Origin: JBKPDV01 sp046728075
Lineage (GTDB): Bacteria; Acidobacteriota; Thermoanaerobaculia; UBA5066; Gp7-AA6
Direction of reading: 5' to 3'
Length of the DNA: 9,389 bases
NCBI GenBank assembly: GCA_046728075.1
Contig: JBKPDV010000236.1
Location: forward strand, 1 to 9,389
Part shown: one piece after another, positions 1 to 7,200 of the stretch
How the letters are laid out: every line of letters starts with the position of its first letter
Numbering within the stretch: position 1 is the stretch's first letter
The notes under the pieces: generated by a model
Databases searched by the model: none
Told to the model about the DNA's origin: nothing
Seen by the model: the letters and a program-made list of their open reading frames with translations, nothing else
Position numbers and translations under genes: made by a program

Positions 1-875
1 TCCGAGATGCGCGTGGACGTGTTGTTCGGCGGGGGCTGAGCCTTAAGTTCCGATGAAGTGTTCTGCGACTGCCACTGCTCCGGCGTCCGGTAGACGCGAG
101 CCGAGCCGTGGATGTCGTTGGTGCCACGCTTGGTCACCAGGTTCAACTGCACGCCGGGCGTCATCTGCGTGATGTCCGCTCCGCCCGTCGTCGCGTTGAT
201 CTCTTCGAACGAATCAAAGTCGTAGTACGTGCCCGTCGAACCCGTCGCCGACATGTCCGTGATGTTCACGCCGTCCAGGTTCCAGACGTTGTTGAACCCG
301 AGCGAGCCCTTCCCAATGAATGCGGACTGCTGACCGCTCTGGTCGCCGCCGATATTGAGCCGGTCCGTCAGGACGCCCGGAACCGTCTGCAGCACGACCC
401 ACGGGTCGCGCGCCGATGGGATCTCCTTCAGCTCGACCTGCGAGATGACGGCACCCGTCGTCACCTTGCGCGGATCCAGAATCGCCGCTTCGCCACGGAC
501 CGTCACTGCCGCTTCGACACTGGAGAGCTTCATCGGGGTGGTCGTTTCCGTGTTCTTGCCGACGGCCACTTGCACGTCGGACTTCGTGACCTTACCGAAG
601 CCTTGCAACTCATAAGTCAACGTGTAGTTGCCTGGGGAAAGGTTCAGGAAACGATACTCACCCCGGGCATCCGTCGTTTCCGTCTTGGGGGCGCCGATCC
701 CCGAAAGGGTGACCGTGACGCCGGGGAGCCTGCCTCCCTGCTCGTCCGTCACGCTACCGAAAATGTTGCCTGTCAGTTGCTGTGCCAGAAGCGCCGGGCT
801 GAGCAAGAGCGCCGCGGCGGCAACCACAGCCAGCGCCGTCATCAGCCTCCGAGAGTTCGTAAAAAATGACATCAT
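1..875 (-). CDS. TonB-dependent receptor with carboxypeptidase-regulatory-like domain (N-terminal part, cut by window edge)
   Basis: Reading leftward from the ATG at 875, 291 codons stay open to the window edge. The protein starts MMSFFTNSRRL and has a hydrophobic signal sequence ending at about LLA-QQ (residues 11-31). Residues 36-118 look like a carboxypeptidase-regulatory-like beta domain (GSVTDEQGGRLPGVTVTL, then GEYRFLNLSPGNYTL). Residues 125-255 look like a TonB receptor plug, with LQTVPGV, a WNLDGVNITD segment and GVQLNLVTKRGTNDIHGS. Members of this family sit in the outer membrane and import large substrates using TonB energy; the substrate cannot be told here. The missing part would be the beta barrel. 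A GAGG about 8 nt upstream supports the start; ATG at 872 is an equally possible start one codon later. Its upstream region holds repeats that may be operators. Confidence 0.93.
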   Translation of the reverse strand, partial: MMSFFTNSRRLMTALAVVAAAALLLSPALLAQQLTGNIFGSVTDEQGGRLPGVTVTLSGIGAPKTETTDARGEYRFLNLSPGNYTLTYELQGFGKVTKSDVQVAVGKNTETTTPMKLSSVEAAVTVRGEAAILDPRKVTTGAVISQVELKEIPSARDPWVVLQTVPGVLTDRLNIGGDQSGQQSAFIGKGSLGFNNVWNLDGVNITDMSATGSTGTYYDFDSFEEINATTGGADITQMTPGVQLNLVTKRGTNDIHGSARVYRTPEQWQSQNTSSELKAQPPPNNTSTRIS

Positions 876-1107
876 TCTGCCTCGCTTTGTTAAGTCCTCT
901 CTGGATCGTGTGACTCGAAACGTCGCCGTCTTGCCTGAATCGCATCCCCCCTTCCCATCTCCCGGTTTCTTGAAAAAGTCAGGTTTCGCCGGAACGGCCC
1001 CAGCCGCGCCTGGGCAGTGCGGCCGTCCTCTTCTCAGCAGGAATCTCAACCTTCCGTGTTCGAGCACGCGACGCTAGAAGAGCAACACGGTTGCCATCAG
1101 CCGCAAT

Positions 1108-1160
1108 GGACGAAGCAAGGAAGTACGACGACGAACGCCGCTCGAAGGAGGACGAAGCAA
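1108..1160. repeat. Two exact 11-bp direct repeats 42 bp apart
   Basis: GGACGAAGCAA occurs at 1108-1118 and again at 1150-1160, a start-to-start distance of 42 bp. They lie about 235-285 bp upstream of the TonB receptor start. The core resembles the GGACGAAAGCCT pair in front of the sensor kinase gene. A role as regulator binding sites is an inference. Confidence 0.5.
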
Positions 1161-1186
1161 AACGAGAAAGAATTCACTTCAACAAA

Positions 1187-1277
1187 GCGGAGCGGACAAC
1201 CAAGTTCTTGGACTGAATTGCTTCCTCTGTACCCGCGTGTCGCGGAGCGGACAAACCAAGTTCTTGGACTGAATTGC
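1187..1277. repeat. Tandem repeat of about 56 bp, two copies
   Basis: A 35-36 bp block beginning GCGGAGCGGACAA and ending TTGGACTGAATTGC occurs at 1187-1221 and 1242-1277. The copies are identical except for one extra A in the second, and are followed by similar sequence (CTTCCTCTG and GGCTTCTG). Each copy carries a small inverted repeat, CCAAG-TT-CTTGG, which could be a protein-binding half-site pair. The spacing between copies is about 56 bp. Confidence 0.75.
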
Positions 1278-1420
1278 GGCTTCTGTCGCGGCCTGTCCTT
1301 CAGAGAAAAGAGCTCGAACGGCGCGTCGGCGGAAAAGCGTGGCGGTCAACGAGCGGAGTCCCTCCATCCGCAGCGGGAGGCGCTCGTCCCCATTTGATGA
1401 GGAACGGTCCTTTCTCTGAT

Positions 1421-1517
1421 GGAGGAAGCAGGCGGTAACGCTAGCGTCCGGTCGGTCCGGCCGCCCCTGCGGCTCGTACCTCCTTACTGCGGGAGCACAG
1501 GCGTGCTCCCCTTTTTT
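1421..1517 (+). ncRNA. Candidate structured small RNA or leader ending in a terminator
   Basis: On the plus strand, complementary segments nest: GGAGG (1421-1425) with CCTCC (1479-1483), GCAGG (1428-1432) with CCTGC (1466-1470), and CGG (1433-1435) with CCG (1461-1463). Inside lies the 10-bp palindrome ACGCTAGCGT at 1438-1447. An intrinsic terminator follows directly. No plus-strand gene ends just before it, so the terminator would serve an untranslated RNA. The true 5' end and any promoter are unknown, and no known RNA family is recognised. The pairing was made by eye, without energy calculation. Confidence 0.35.
1491..1517 (+). terminator. Rho-independent terminator, plus strand
   Basis: GGGAGCAC (1491-1498) pairs perfectly with GTGCTCCC (1503-1510) around a four-base AGGC loop, followed by C and six T (1512-1517). 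In the other direction the hairpin has no T tract, so it reads as a plus-strand terminator. It lies just beyond the stop of the minus-strand LytTR gene. Confidence 0.75.
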
Positions 1518-1539
1518 CTCCCTCGCGACAGGAGTCGAG

Positions 1540-2109
1540 TCAGAGGGCCATGATTCGAAAGAGTCTCTTGCGGTAGGGCCTGCTCATGCTGAGCAGGATC
1601 CCGCTGCGCAGCGTCACCCGGCTGCTTCCAGAGATCCCGTTCCGGATCTCCTGGATTCGTTCGATGTTAACGATCGCGGAGCGATGAATCCGCAGGAATT
1701 TCCGAGGATTCAGTCTCGATTCGATCTCCGCCGTCGTCGCGTGATAGGCGTGCTGGTGGCTCCCGACGTGAAGAACGACATGATTGCGCGAAGACTCGAT
1801 CCAATCGATGTCGCTCGTACAAACAAAGAAGCTCGTTTCCCCCTTCCGTACCAAGAACCTCTCGGCGAAGACCCGCTCTCGCTTGAGATCCTCCAAGCAC
1901 GCGAGCAACATCTCGAGGCTGCGAGGCTCGTCGGCGACAGAGATGGAATCGCGACCGCGTGCTCCTTCCGGCCCGATGGGAGTCTTCGGAACGATCGCAA
2001 CGCCGACGGGGGAAGACTCGGCAGACTCCTTTGGCTGCAACCCGGATCCCTCCGTCGAGAGCGTAGGGAGAAAGCCGGGGCGTGTCTTGAACAAACAAAA
2101 CTTTTCCAC
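1540..2109 (-). CDS. LytTR-domain DNA-binding protein without receiver domain
   Basis: This is a predicted 189-residue transcription regulator. Residues 85-185 form a LytTR domain with FLVRKGE, the strand DIDWIESSRN, the turn RFLRIHRS-type segment (KFLRIHRSAIVNIERI) and a final strand region. Residues 1-65 are not recognisable and contain no receiver: no acidic pair, no phospho-aspartate and no KP motif. Residues 66-84 resemble the helical linker usually found before LytTR. The LytTR domain is about half identical to that of the response regulator at 3316-4104, so the two look like paralogs. The start is the GTG at 2109, with no clear Shine-Dalgarno sequence. It follows the AraC gene by 21 nt in the same frame, implying coupled translation or a broken fusion. 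Domain call is firm; start is uncertain. Confidence 0.85.
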   Translation of the reverse strand: MEKFCLFKTRPGFLPTLSTEGSGLQPKESAESSPVGVAIVPKTPIGPEGARGRDSISVADEPRSLEMLLACLEDLKRERVFAERFLVRKGETSFFVCTSDIDWIESSRNHVVLHVGSHQHAYHATTAEIESRLNPRKFLRIHRSAIVNIERIQEIRNGISGSSRVTLRSGILLSMSRPYRKRLFRIMAL

Positions 2110-2130
2110 CGAGAGGGAAACCGCCGTCTC

Positions 2131-3042
2131 TTAGCTGACCTTGCGGTGTTTTCCCTCGAGCGGGCCGCGCCGCAGCCGAACCTTCGGCATCACGCCGGAG
2201 GCATTTCGGGAGTCTCGGAGATACCCGTTCGCGGAAACCGCGAGTCGCCGGAACCGGCTCGGGCTGCACCCGATATGAAACTTGAAGACGCGGCAGAAAT
2301 GGCTCTGGTCGGCAAACCCCGCGGCCGCCGCGACGTCAGAGAGCGACTGCTCCGGGTCTCCCAGTGCGTCGCAGGCGGCGCGAATTCGCAACTTGTGAAG
2401 GTATTCGCCAACCGTTTGACCGAAACGGCGCCGGAACTCCCGGGACAGGTGAACCGGATGCACGTCAACGGCAGACGCGATCTCGAGGATCGTCAAGGGC
2501 CGGGAGAAATGCGCCCGGAGAAGATCGACACAAGAAGAGAGCCAGCGCGGCTGCCGGCGTTCTGCGATGCGCCCGGCTCTCGTGACGCAGCCGACGAGCT
2601 CCCAGACAGCGCCGTCGATCACTTCGGATCCCAGAGTTTCTTCCGCGTGCAGGCGGTAGAGTCGCGTGGCAAGGCAAGAGAGATCTCCCTCGAGGAGCCG
2701 AGGTTCGTAGTCCGGATGGGCCGGCAGGAGATCGGCCGCGCGATCGAGCCATTCGGGCTGAACCTCGACGAAAAAAAACACGGCACCTTTGCGGCCGATC
2801 CGATCGCAGTGGGAGACCGGTGGATGAAATCCGACCGAAAACGGACCGTATTCGAGCTCCCGACCCTCGACTTGTTCGAGGTAGGCGCCGCTGGAAATCA
2901 GGCAGAAGTAGGGGGCGGCGTGGCGGTGAGTCGGCAGGCGACGCTCCGTGTCGTGGACCACCTCGGTGACGACGGCCGCCGCAAACTGCTTCTGTCGGCG
3001 AACCGGGCCGAAATACTCGCCGATACCAAGAAGCGCGCCCAT
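2131..3042 (-). CDS. AraC-family transcriptional regulator with cupin-type sensor domain
   Basis: A 303-residue regulator. Residues about 20-95 look like an AraC-type cupin, with THRH (His39, His41) and GFHPPVSH (His73, His78) in the ligand-pocket positions. Residues about 170-265 hold the two helix-turn-helix units: LTILEIASAVDVHPVHLSRE, and SLSDVAAAAGFADQSHFCRVF followed by GCSPSRFR. AraC proteins bind a small ligand through the cupin and DNA through the C-terminal helices; the ligand is not predictable. A basic tail of about 38 residues follows the point where the fold normally ends. The start is ATG 3042, with a weak TAGGA 5 nt upstream. The gene is divergent from the response regulator at 3316 and probably co-transcribed with the downstream LytTR gene. 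Confidence 0.9.
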   Translation of the reverse strand: MGALLGIGEYFGPVRRQKQFAAAVVTEVVHDTERRLPTHRHAAPYFCLISSGAYLEQVEGRELEYGPFSVGFHPPVSHCDRIGRKGAVFFFVEVQPEWLDRAADLLPAHPDYEPRLLEGDLSCLATRLYRLHAEETLGSEVIDGAVWELVGCVTRAGRIAERRQPRWLSSCVDLLRAHFSRPLTILEIASAVDVHPVHLSREFRRRFGQTVGEYLHKLRIRAACDALGDPEQSLSDVAAAAGFADQSHFCRVFKFHIGCSPSRFRRLAVSANGYLRDSRNASGVMPKVRLRRGPLEGKHRKVS

Positions 3043-3315
3043 GAGTCCTATCTTACTTTTGTCTCACGGGTCAGAAGGACGCTTCGGCGCCGTTTGTTCT
3101 CGGCTGACATCGCCCCATCGAGTGCTGATCGCCACGAATGCAAGGACGAACGACCGATGGAGAAGGACAACTTGCGCAGAGAGACGTTCGCTTCGGCTGC
3201 GCATTCAGACCGCCGGATTTCGATCCACAAATCCGAATGATTGTTCTCGACGAAAGAAGAGAAACATTGGAGCCTTCCATCACGTAACAGGATGAGGAGG
3301 GCCCCGAGCCGCGTG

Positions 3316-4104
3316 ATGAGCATGCCGTCCCTGGAGGAGCGGGCGAGTCCGGTTCGAACAGTCATCGTTGATGATGAGCCTTTGGCAAGGGACTGGATTC
3401 GCGAGCAGCTTCGGCAGGACGAGGACATCGAAGTCGTCGCGGAGTGCGAGGATGGTTTCCAGGCGGTGGAGACGATCGCTCGAACCCGCCCGGACCTTGT
3501 TTTCCTGGACATCCAGATGCCCGGCCTCGACGGCTTCGGTGTTCTCCGTTCGCTGGAAGGTCACTGCCCGCCGGCCGTCGTTTTTGTCACCGCGTTTGAC
3601 CGCTATGCTCTCCAGGCGTTCGAGGTCCATGCCGTCGATTACCTGATGAAACCCGTCTCGGCCGAACGCCTCCAGGAAGCGATCCAGCGAAGCAAGGTTC
3701 ACTTGAAGGGGCAGGCGGGGCGCGAGACGGCGGCGCAGCTGGCGAATCTGTTATCCGAAGTCCGGCGCTATCCCGAATGGCTGCTCGTCAAGCACGAAGG
3801 GAGAACTCTCTTCGTGCGCGTGCAGGACATCGATTGGATCGAGTCCTCGCGCAACAACGTCGTCCTGCACGCAGGCACGGCCAAACACATGTATCACGAG
3901 ACGACGTCCGGGCTCGCCGCGCGCCTCGATCCGGCTCGGTTCCTGCGCATCCACCGCTCGACGATCGTGAACATCGAGCGGATCAAAGAGCTTCACCCCT
4001 GGTTCAATGGCGACTACCGCGTCGTCCTGAAAGACGGCACCAAGCTGACGCTCTCCAGCACCCACAAGCAAAAGCTCAAGGCGTTCCGGCGAGGTTGGAT
4101 TTAG
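3316..4104 (+). CDS. LytR/AlgR-type response regulator (receiver plus LytTR)
   Basis: A 262-residue two-component response regulator. Residues 13-128 form a receiver: the acidic pair Asp19-Asp20 in VIVDDEPLAR, the phosphorylation site Asp65 in VFLDIQMPG, Thr92 in VFVTAFD, and Lys112 in DYLMKP. Residues 155-258 form a LytTR DNA-binding domain (DIDWIESSRNNVVLHAG, then RFLRIHRSTIVNIERI). Phosphorylation would normally come from a LytS-type histidine kinase; the one at 4286-7297 is the obvious partner but is convergent. The frame is open from a TTG at 3241, but the receiver begins much later. An AGGAGG at 3295-3300 favours a start at GTG 3313 or ATG 3316, though the spacing is slightly long; ATG 3292 and 3322 remain possible. 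Confidence 0.92.
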   Translation: MSMPSLEERASPVRTVIVDDEPLARDWIREQLRQDEDIEVVAECEDGFQAVETIARTRPDLVFLDIQMPGLDGFGVLRSLEGHCPPAVVFVTAFDRYALQAFEVHAVDYLMKPVSAERLQEAIQRSKVHLKGQAGRETAAQLANLLSEVRRYPEWLLVKHEGRTLFVRVQDIDWIESSRNNVVLHAGTAKHMYHETTSGLAARLDPARFLRIHRSTIVNIERIKELHPWFNGDYRVVLKDGTKLTLSSTHKQKLKAFRRGWI

Positions 4105-4114
4105 TCGCGAGCGA

Positions 4115-4277
4115 AGCTTTCAGCTCATAGCTCTCAGCTTTCAGCTTTCAGCTTTCAGCCAGACAAAGACCCCACGGTGGAGCTCGGGGTTGCGAGCGCG
4201 CTCTCGCGCGCATATATCAGATCTGATATAACACCAACGGCATTCGGCTGAAAGCTGTGAGCTGTAAGCTGTCAGCT
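4115..4277. repeat. Inverted heptanucleotide-array element (MITE- or REP-like) between convergent genes
   Basis: On the left (4115-4156) are six 7-base units of AGCTTTC type, ending in AGCC at 4160. On the right, after GGCT (4246-4249), come four units of the complementary GAAAGCT type (4250-4277). The arms 4129-4160 and 4246-4277 are inverted repeats matching at 27 of 32 positions by my count. They enclose an 85-bp core with the palindrome GAGCGCGCTC (4194-4203) and the 18-bp palindrome at 4213-4230. Transcripts from either side could fold into a long hairpin, so the element could serve the convergent genes as a transcription or RNA-decay boundary; that role is inferred. No target-site duplication was identified. 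Confidence 0.7.
4213..4230. promoter_or_regulatory. 18-bp perfect palindrome, AT-rich
   Basis: TATATCAGATCTGATATA is identical to its reverse complement over all 18 bases and is strikingly AT-rich in GC-rich surroundings. Such a site would suit a dimeric DNA-binding protein. It lies between two gene ends, where an ordinary operator would not be expected, so it may belong to the surrounding repeat element instead. Confidence 0.5.
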
Positions 4278-4285
4278 GATTCGGT

Positions 4286-7200
4286 TCATCCGCGCGCGGC
4301 CCGGGCGCGGCGGCGCCAGGGAGTGCCTTCTCCGGCGATCGGCTCGGAGGAGAAGGGGATGCGTACGAGAACCTCGCATCCACCTTCCGGCGCGTTGGTG
4401 AGAGAGAGCCGGTGGCGGCCGGGGTAAAGAGTCTCGAGACGTCGGCGGAGATTCGAGAGACCGATCCCCCGCGTGAGGGCGCCGGGCTCGGGCCTTAGCC
4501 CGGGGCCGTCGTCTCGAATCACGAGGACGAGCTCCCCTTCCTCCACCCGCGCCGACAGCTGAACGCGAACGCGCCCGGTGCGCGGATCGGCGCCGTGTTT
4601 CAGCGCGTTCTCGACCAGCGGCTGCAAGAGAAAGCTCGGCACCGCCGCGGTGCGCGCATTCGCGTCGGCCTCGATCTCGACTCGAATCCGATCACGGAAA
4701 CGCATCCGCTCGATGTCCAGGTACTCGTCCAGAACCGCGAGATCCCGCTCGAGCGTCACGACCGAGGTCGTCTCGGACTGAAGGCTCGCGCGCAGGAGAT
4801 CCGCGATGCGAATGATCATCCGCTTGGCGCGGCCGGGCTCGCTGCCAACCAGCGGAAGCAGAGAGTTCAACGCATTGAAAAGGAAGTGAGGCTGCAGCTG
4901 TGCCTGAAGCGAGGAGAGTCGGGCCTCCACGACAGCCGTCCGCAACGCTTCCCTCGCCGCGAGGCGCTTGACGCGCAGCCGATGGGTTCCCCAGGTGACC
5001 AGCGCCGCCAGGGCAAGAATGGCGGCCTGGAATCCGGTCGTTTCCGTCAGCGAACGGGCGAAGGTCAGCTCCAAGGATGCGCCGCTCGGGCTCCAGACGC
5101 CGTCCTCGTTGCACGCGATGACGCGAAACACGAAGTGTCCGGGGGGCAGATTCGTGTAATAAGCCTCGCGCCGACCCCCGGCCTCGATCCAGCCGCGATC
5201 GTAGCCGTCCAGTCGATAGCGGAATCGGATCGCGCCCGGATTGCGAAAAGACAGCGCCGTATAGTCAAACTCGACGTCCCGCACGGGAGAGGCGACCACG
5301 ACGCCGTTGGAGGCGGCCAACGCCTGCCGCCCCGCGACGATCCGCTCGACGACGACTTTGGGTGGAACACGGTTCAGCTCGATGCGCTGCGGGTCGGCCA
5401 TCGCGAGGCCCTTCAGTGTCGCGAACCAGAGGCGTCCGTCCCGGCCCTTCCATCCTCCCTGCTGACCGTTGTTGCACTCGACGCTGCGCATTCCATTGGC
5501 GGTTGTGAAGCCGACCGGGTGCAACTGCGATCGGCGGCCCTGGGCAAAGGCCGCGAGCTCCGAGGAGCGGACACGGAAGATTCCGCGATTGCTCGTCAAC
5601 CAGAGATAACCGTGGCCGTCGTCGAGAACTCGCTGCACCGCGTCGTGGAAGAGTCCTTCCCTCTGACGGTAGGTCGTGAACTTGCCGTCGCTCCAGCGCG
5701 ACAGCCCTCCGCGGGTTCCGAACCAGAAGGTTCCCGGCGGCTCCTCCAGAATCGAGAGGACGATGTTATGCGCGAGCCCTTCGCGCGTTGTCCAGGTCTC
5801 GAAGCGGCCCGCTGCAAAGCGGCTCAGGCCTCCGCCGAAGGTGGCGATCCAGAGCGCGTCGCTGCGGTCCTGATAGAGGGCGAAAACAGCGTTGCTGCCG
5901 AGGCCGTCTTTGTCCGTCCACTGAGTGAATCTTCCATTCTGGTATCGGAAGAGCCCGGAGCCCGCGGTGCCGAGCCAGATTCCGCCTCGGCGGTCGGCGC
6001 AAAGAGCCGGAATCGAGATCGGGCGAAAGCCGTCTTCGGCCGTCCAGTGCCGGAGCTTTGTCCCCTCCAGCCGATAGGCGCCGTTACCCCGGGTCCCGAT
6101 CCAGAGGCCGCCGGCCTCGTCCTCTGCCAGCGAAAGGACGGGTGCCCCCACCCGCGCCTGGACCTCGAACGACGAAGAGCCCGGGCGAGCCCGGCTGACG
6201 CTGCCGTCCGCAGTCCCGACCCAGAGATTCGCAGAGCGATCTTCGAAAACGCTCCAGACTTTGTTGTCGGGAAGGCCTTGACGGTCGGTGAAGTTGGCGA
6301 CGCGTTCGTCCTTCAGCCGGTTCAGTCCTCCGTCGCGAGTGCCGACCCACAGGCTGCCTTCGCGGTCCTCGGCGATCGAGTCGATCTCGTCGCTCGAGAG
6401 GCGCTGCTCGTTGGAGAGGAGCGAAATGGTTCCGTTGGATCGTCGCGCGAGCCCGCGCGCGGTGCCGATCCAGAGCATGCCCTGGCCGTCGCGGTAAAGC
6501 GCCTGAACCGGCGCGCCGGCCACCGCGCCCGGCAGTGTCTCGCCGGCGAGAGAATGCCCATCCCAGTGCGACAGGCCTTTTGTCGTACCGACCCACAATC
6601 CTCCATCCGGGTCGGGGAGAAGCGAGAGTACAGCGCCACGCTCTGACGAGGCTTCCACCGACACGAACCCTTCTTCCTGCAAGCGCGAGAGACCGGATCT
6701 CGAGCCAATCCAAAGAACCCCGTCGCGATCTTCCACGATGGCGAACACGGCTCCTGACGGCGCCCCGTCCTTCTCACCGAACAATCGCACCCTGTCGCCG
6801 GTCCGCCGCGCGATCCCCCGAGTGGTCCCGACCCAGAGAGACCCGTCCCGACTCTCGAAGAGGGCGAGAACGTTTGACGTCGAGAGCTCGTCTTTCCCCG
6901 ATTCGGGCGGGAACCGGCCCTCGCGCACGGGAATGAGGCCTTCCGCCGTTCCCACCCAGAGCGTGCCGTCGCGGGTCTGACGGAGAGCGTGGACCCAGTC
7001 GTCGCGAAGGGCGGGGGTATTGCGGGTATCAAAAACAGTGAAACGGACGCCGTCGAACCGGACGAGTCCCTCCTGCGTCCCCAGCCAGAGGTACCCATCT
7101 TGCGTCTGCGCGATCGCGTCGACAGAGTTCTGTGGAAGGCCGGAGTCGCTGTCCCAGACGTCGTGGCCGTACTGAGAGAGCGGGGTCCCCGGATGAAGGC

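Larger units (their letters stand above)
876..1539. other. Long non-coding or degenerate region upstream of the TonB receptor
   Basis: About 660 bp with no open frame that resembles a protein family. The longest frames (plus 1017-1397, minus 1179-1367) have low-complexity, Arg/Ser/Gln-rich translations, weak start signals and no recognisable motif. The region contains the direct repeats at 1108-1160 and 1187-1277 and a possible structured RNA with terminator at 1421-1517, all listed separately. The 876-1000 stretch must hold the leader and probably the promoter of the receptor gene, but no clear -35/-10 pair was identified. Confidence 0.6.

Noticed and set aside
1187..1277. CRISPR-like array
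   Set aside because: Only two copies, a short unique interval of about 20 bp and no cas genes nearby.
1017..1397. 126-codon plus-strand frame ahead of the terminator
   Set aside because: It crosses the tandem repeats, has biased low-complexity composition, no ribosome site and no protein motif. An untranslated RNA explains the terminator better.
1401..1445. Resemblance to the SRP RNA apical loop (GGAGGAAGCAG followed by GGTAAC)
   Set aside because: Only the GGAAGCAG core fits. The GGTCAGG-type opposite strand and the closing tetraloop helix are absent.
1684..3240. 518-codon open frame on the plus strand opposite the AraC and LytTR genes
   Set aside because: Its translation is rich in Arg, Asp and Glu without family motifs, and it is fully antisense to two genes with clear domains. 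Long antisense frames are common in GC-rich DNA.
4595..6646. 683-codon open frame on the plus strand opposite the sensor kinase
   Set aside because: Low-complexity translation with no motifs, entirely antisense to the kinase, whose repeats and catalytic motifs are unmistakable.
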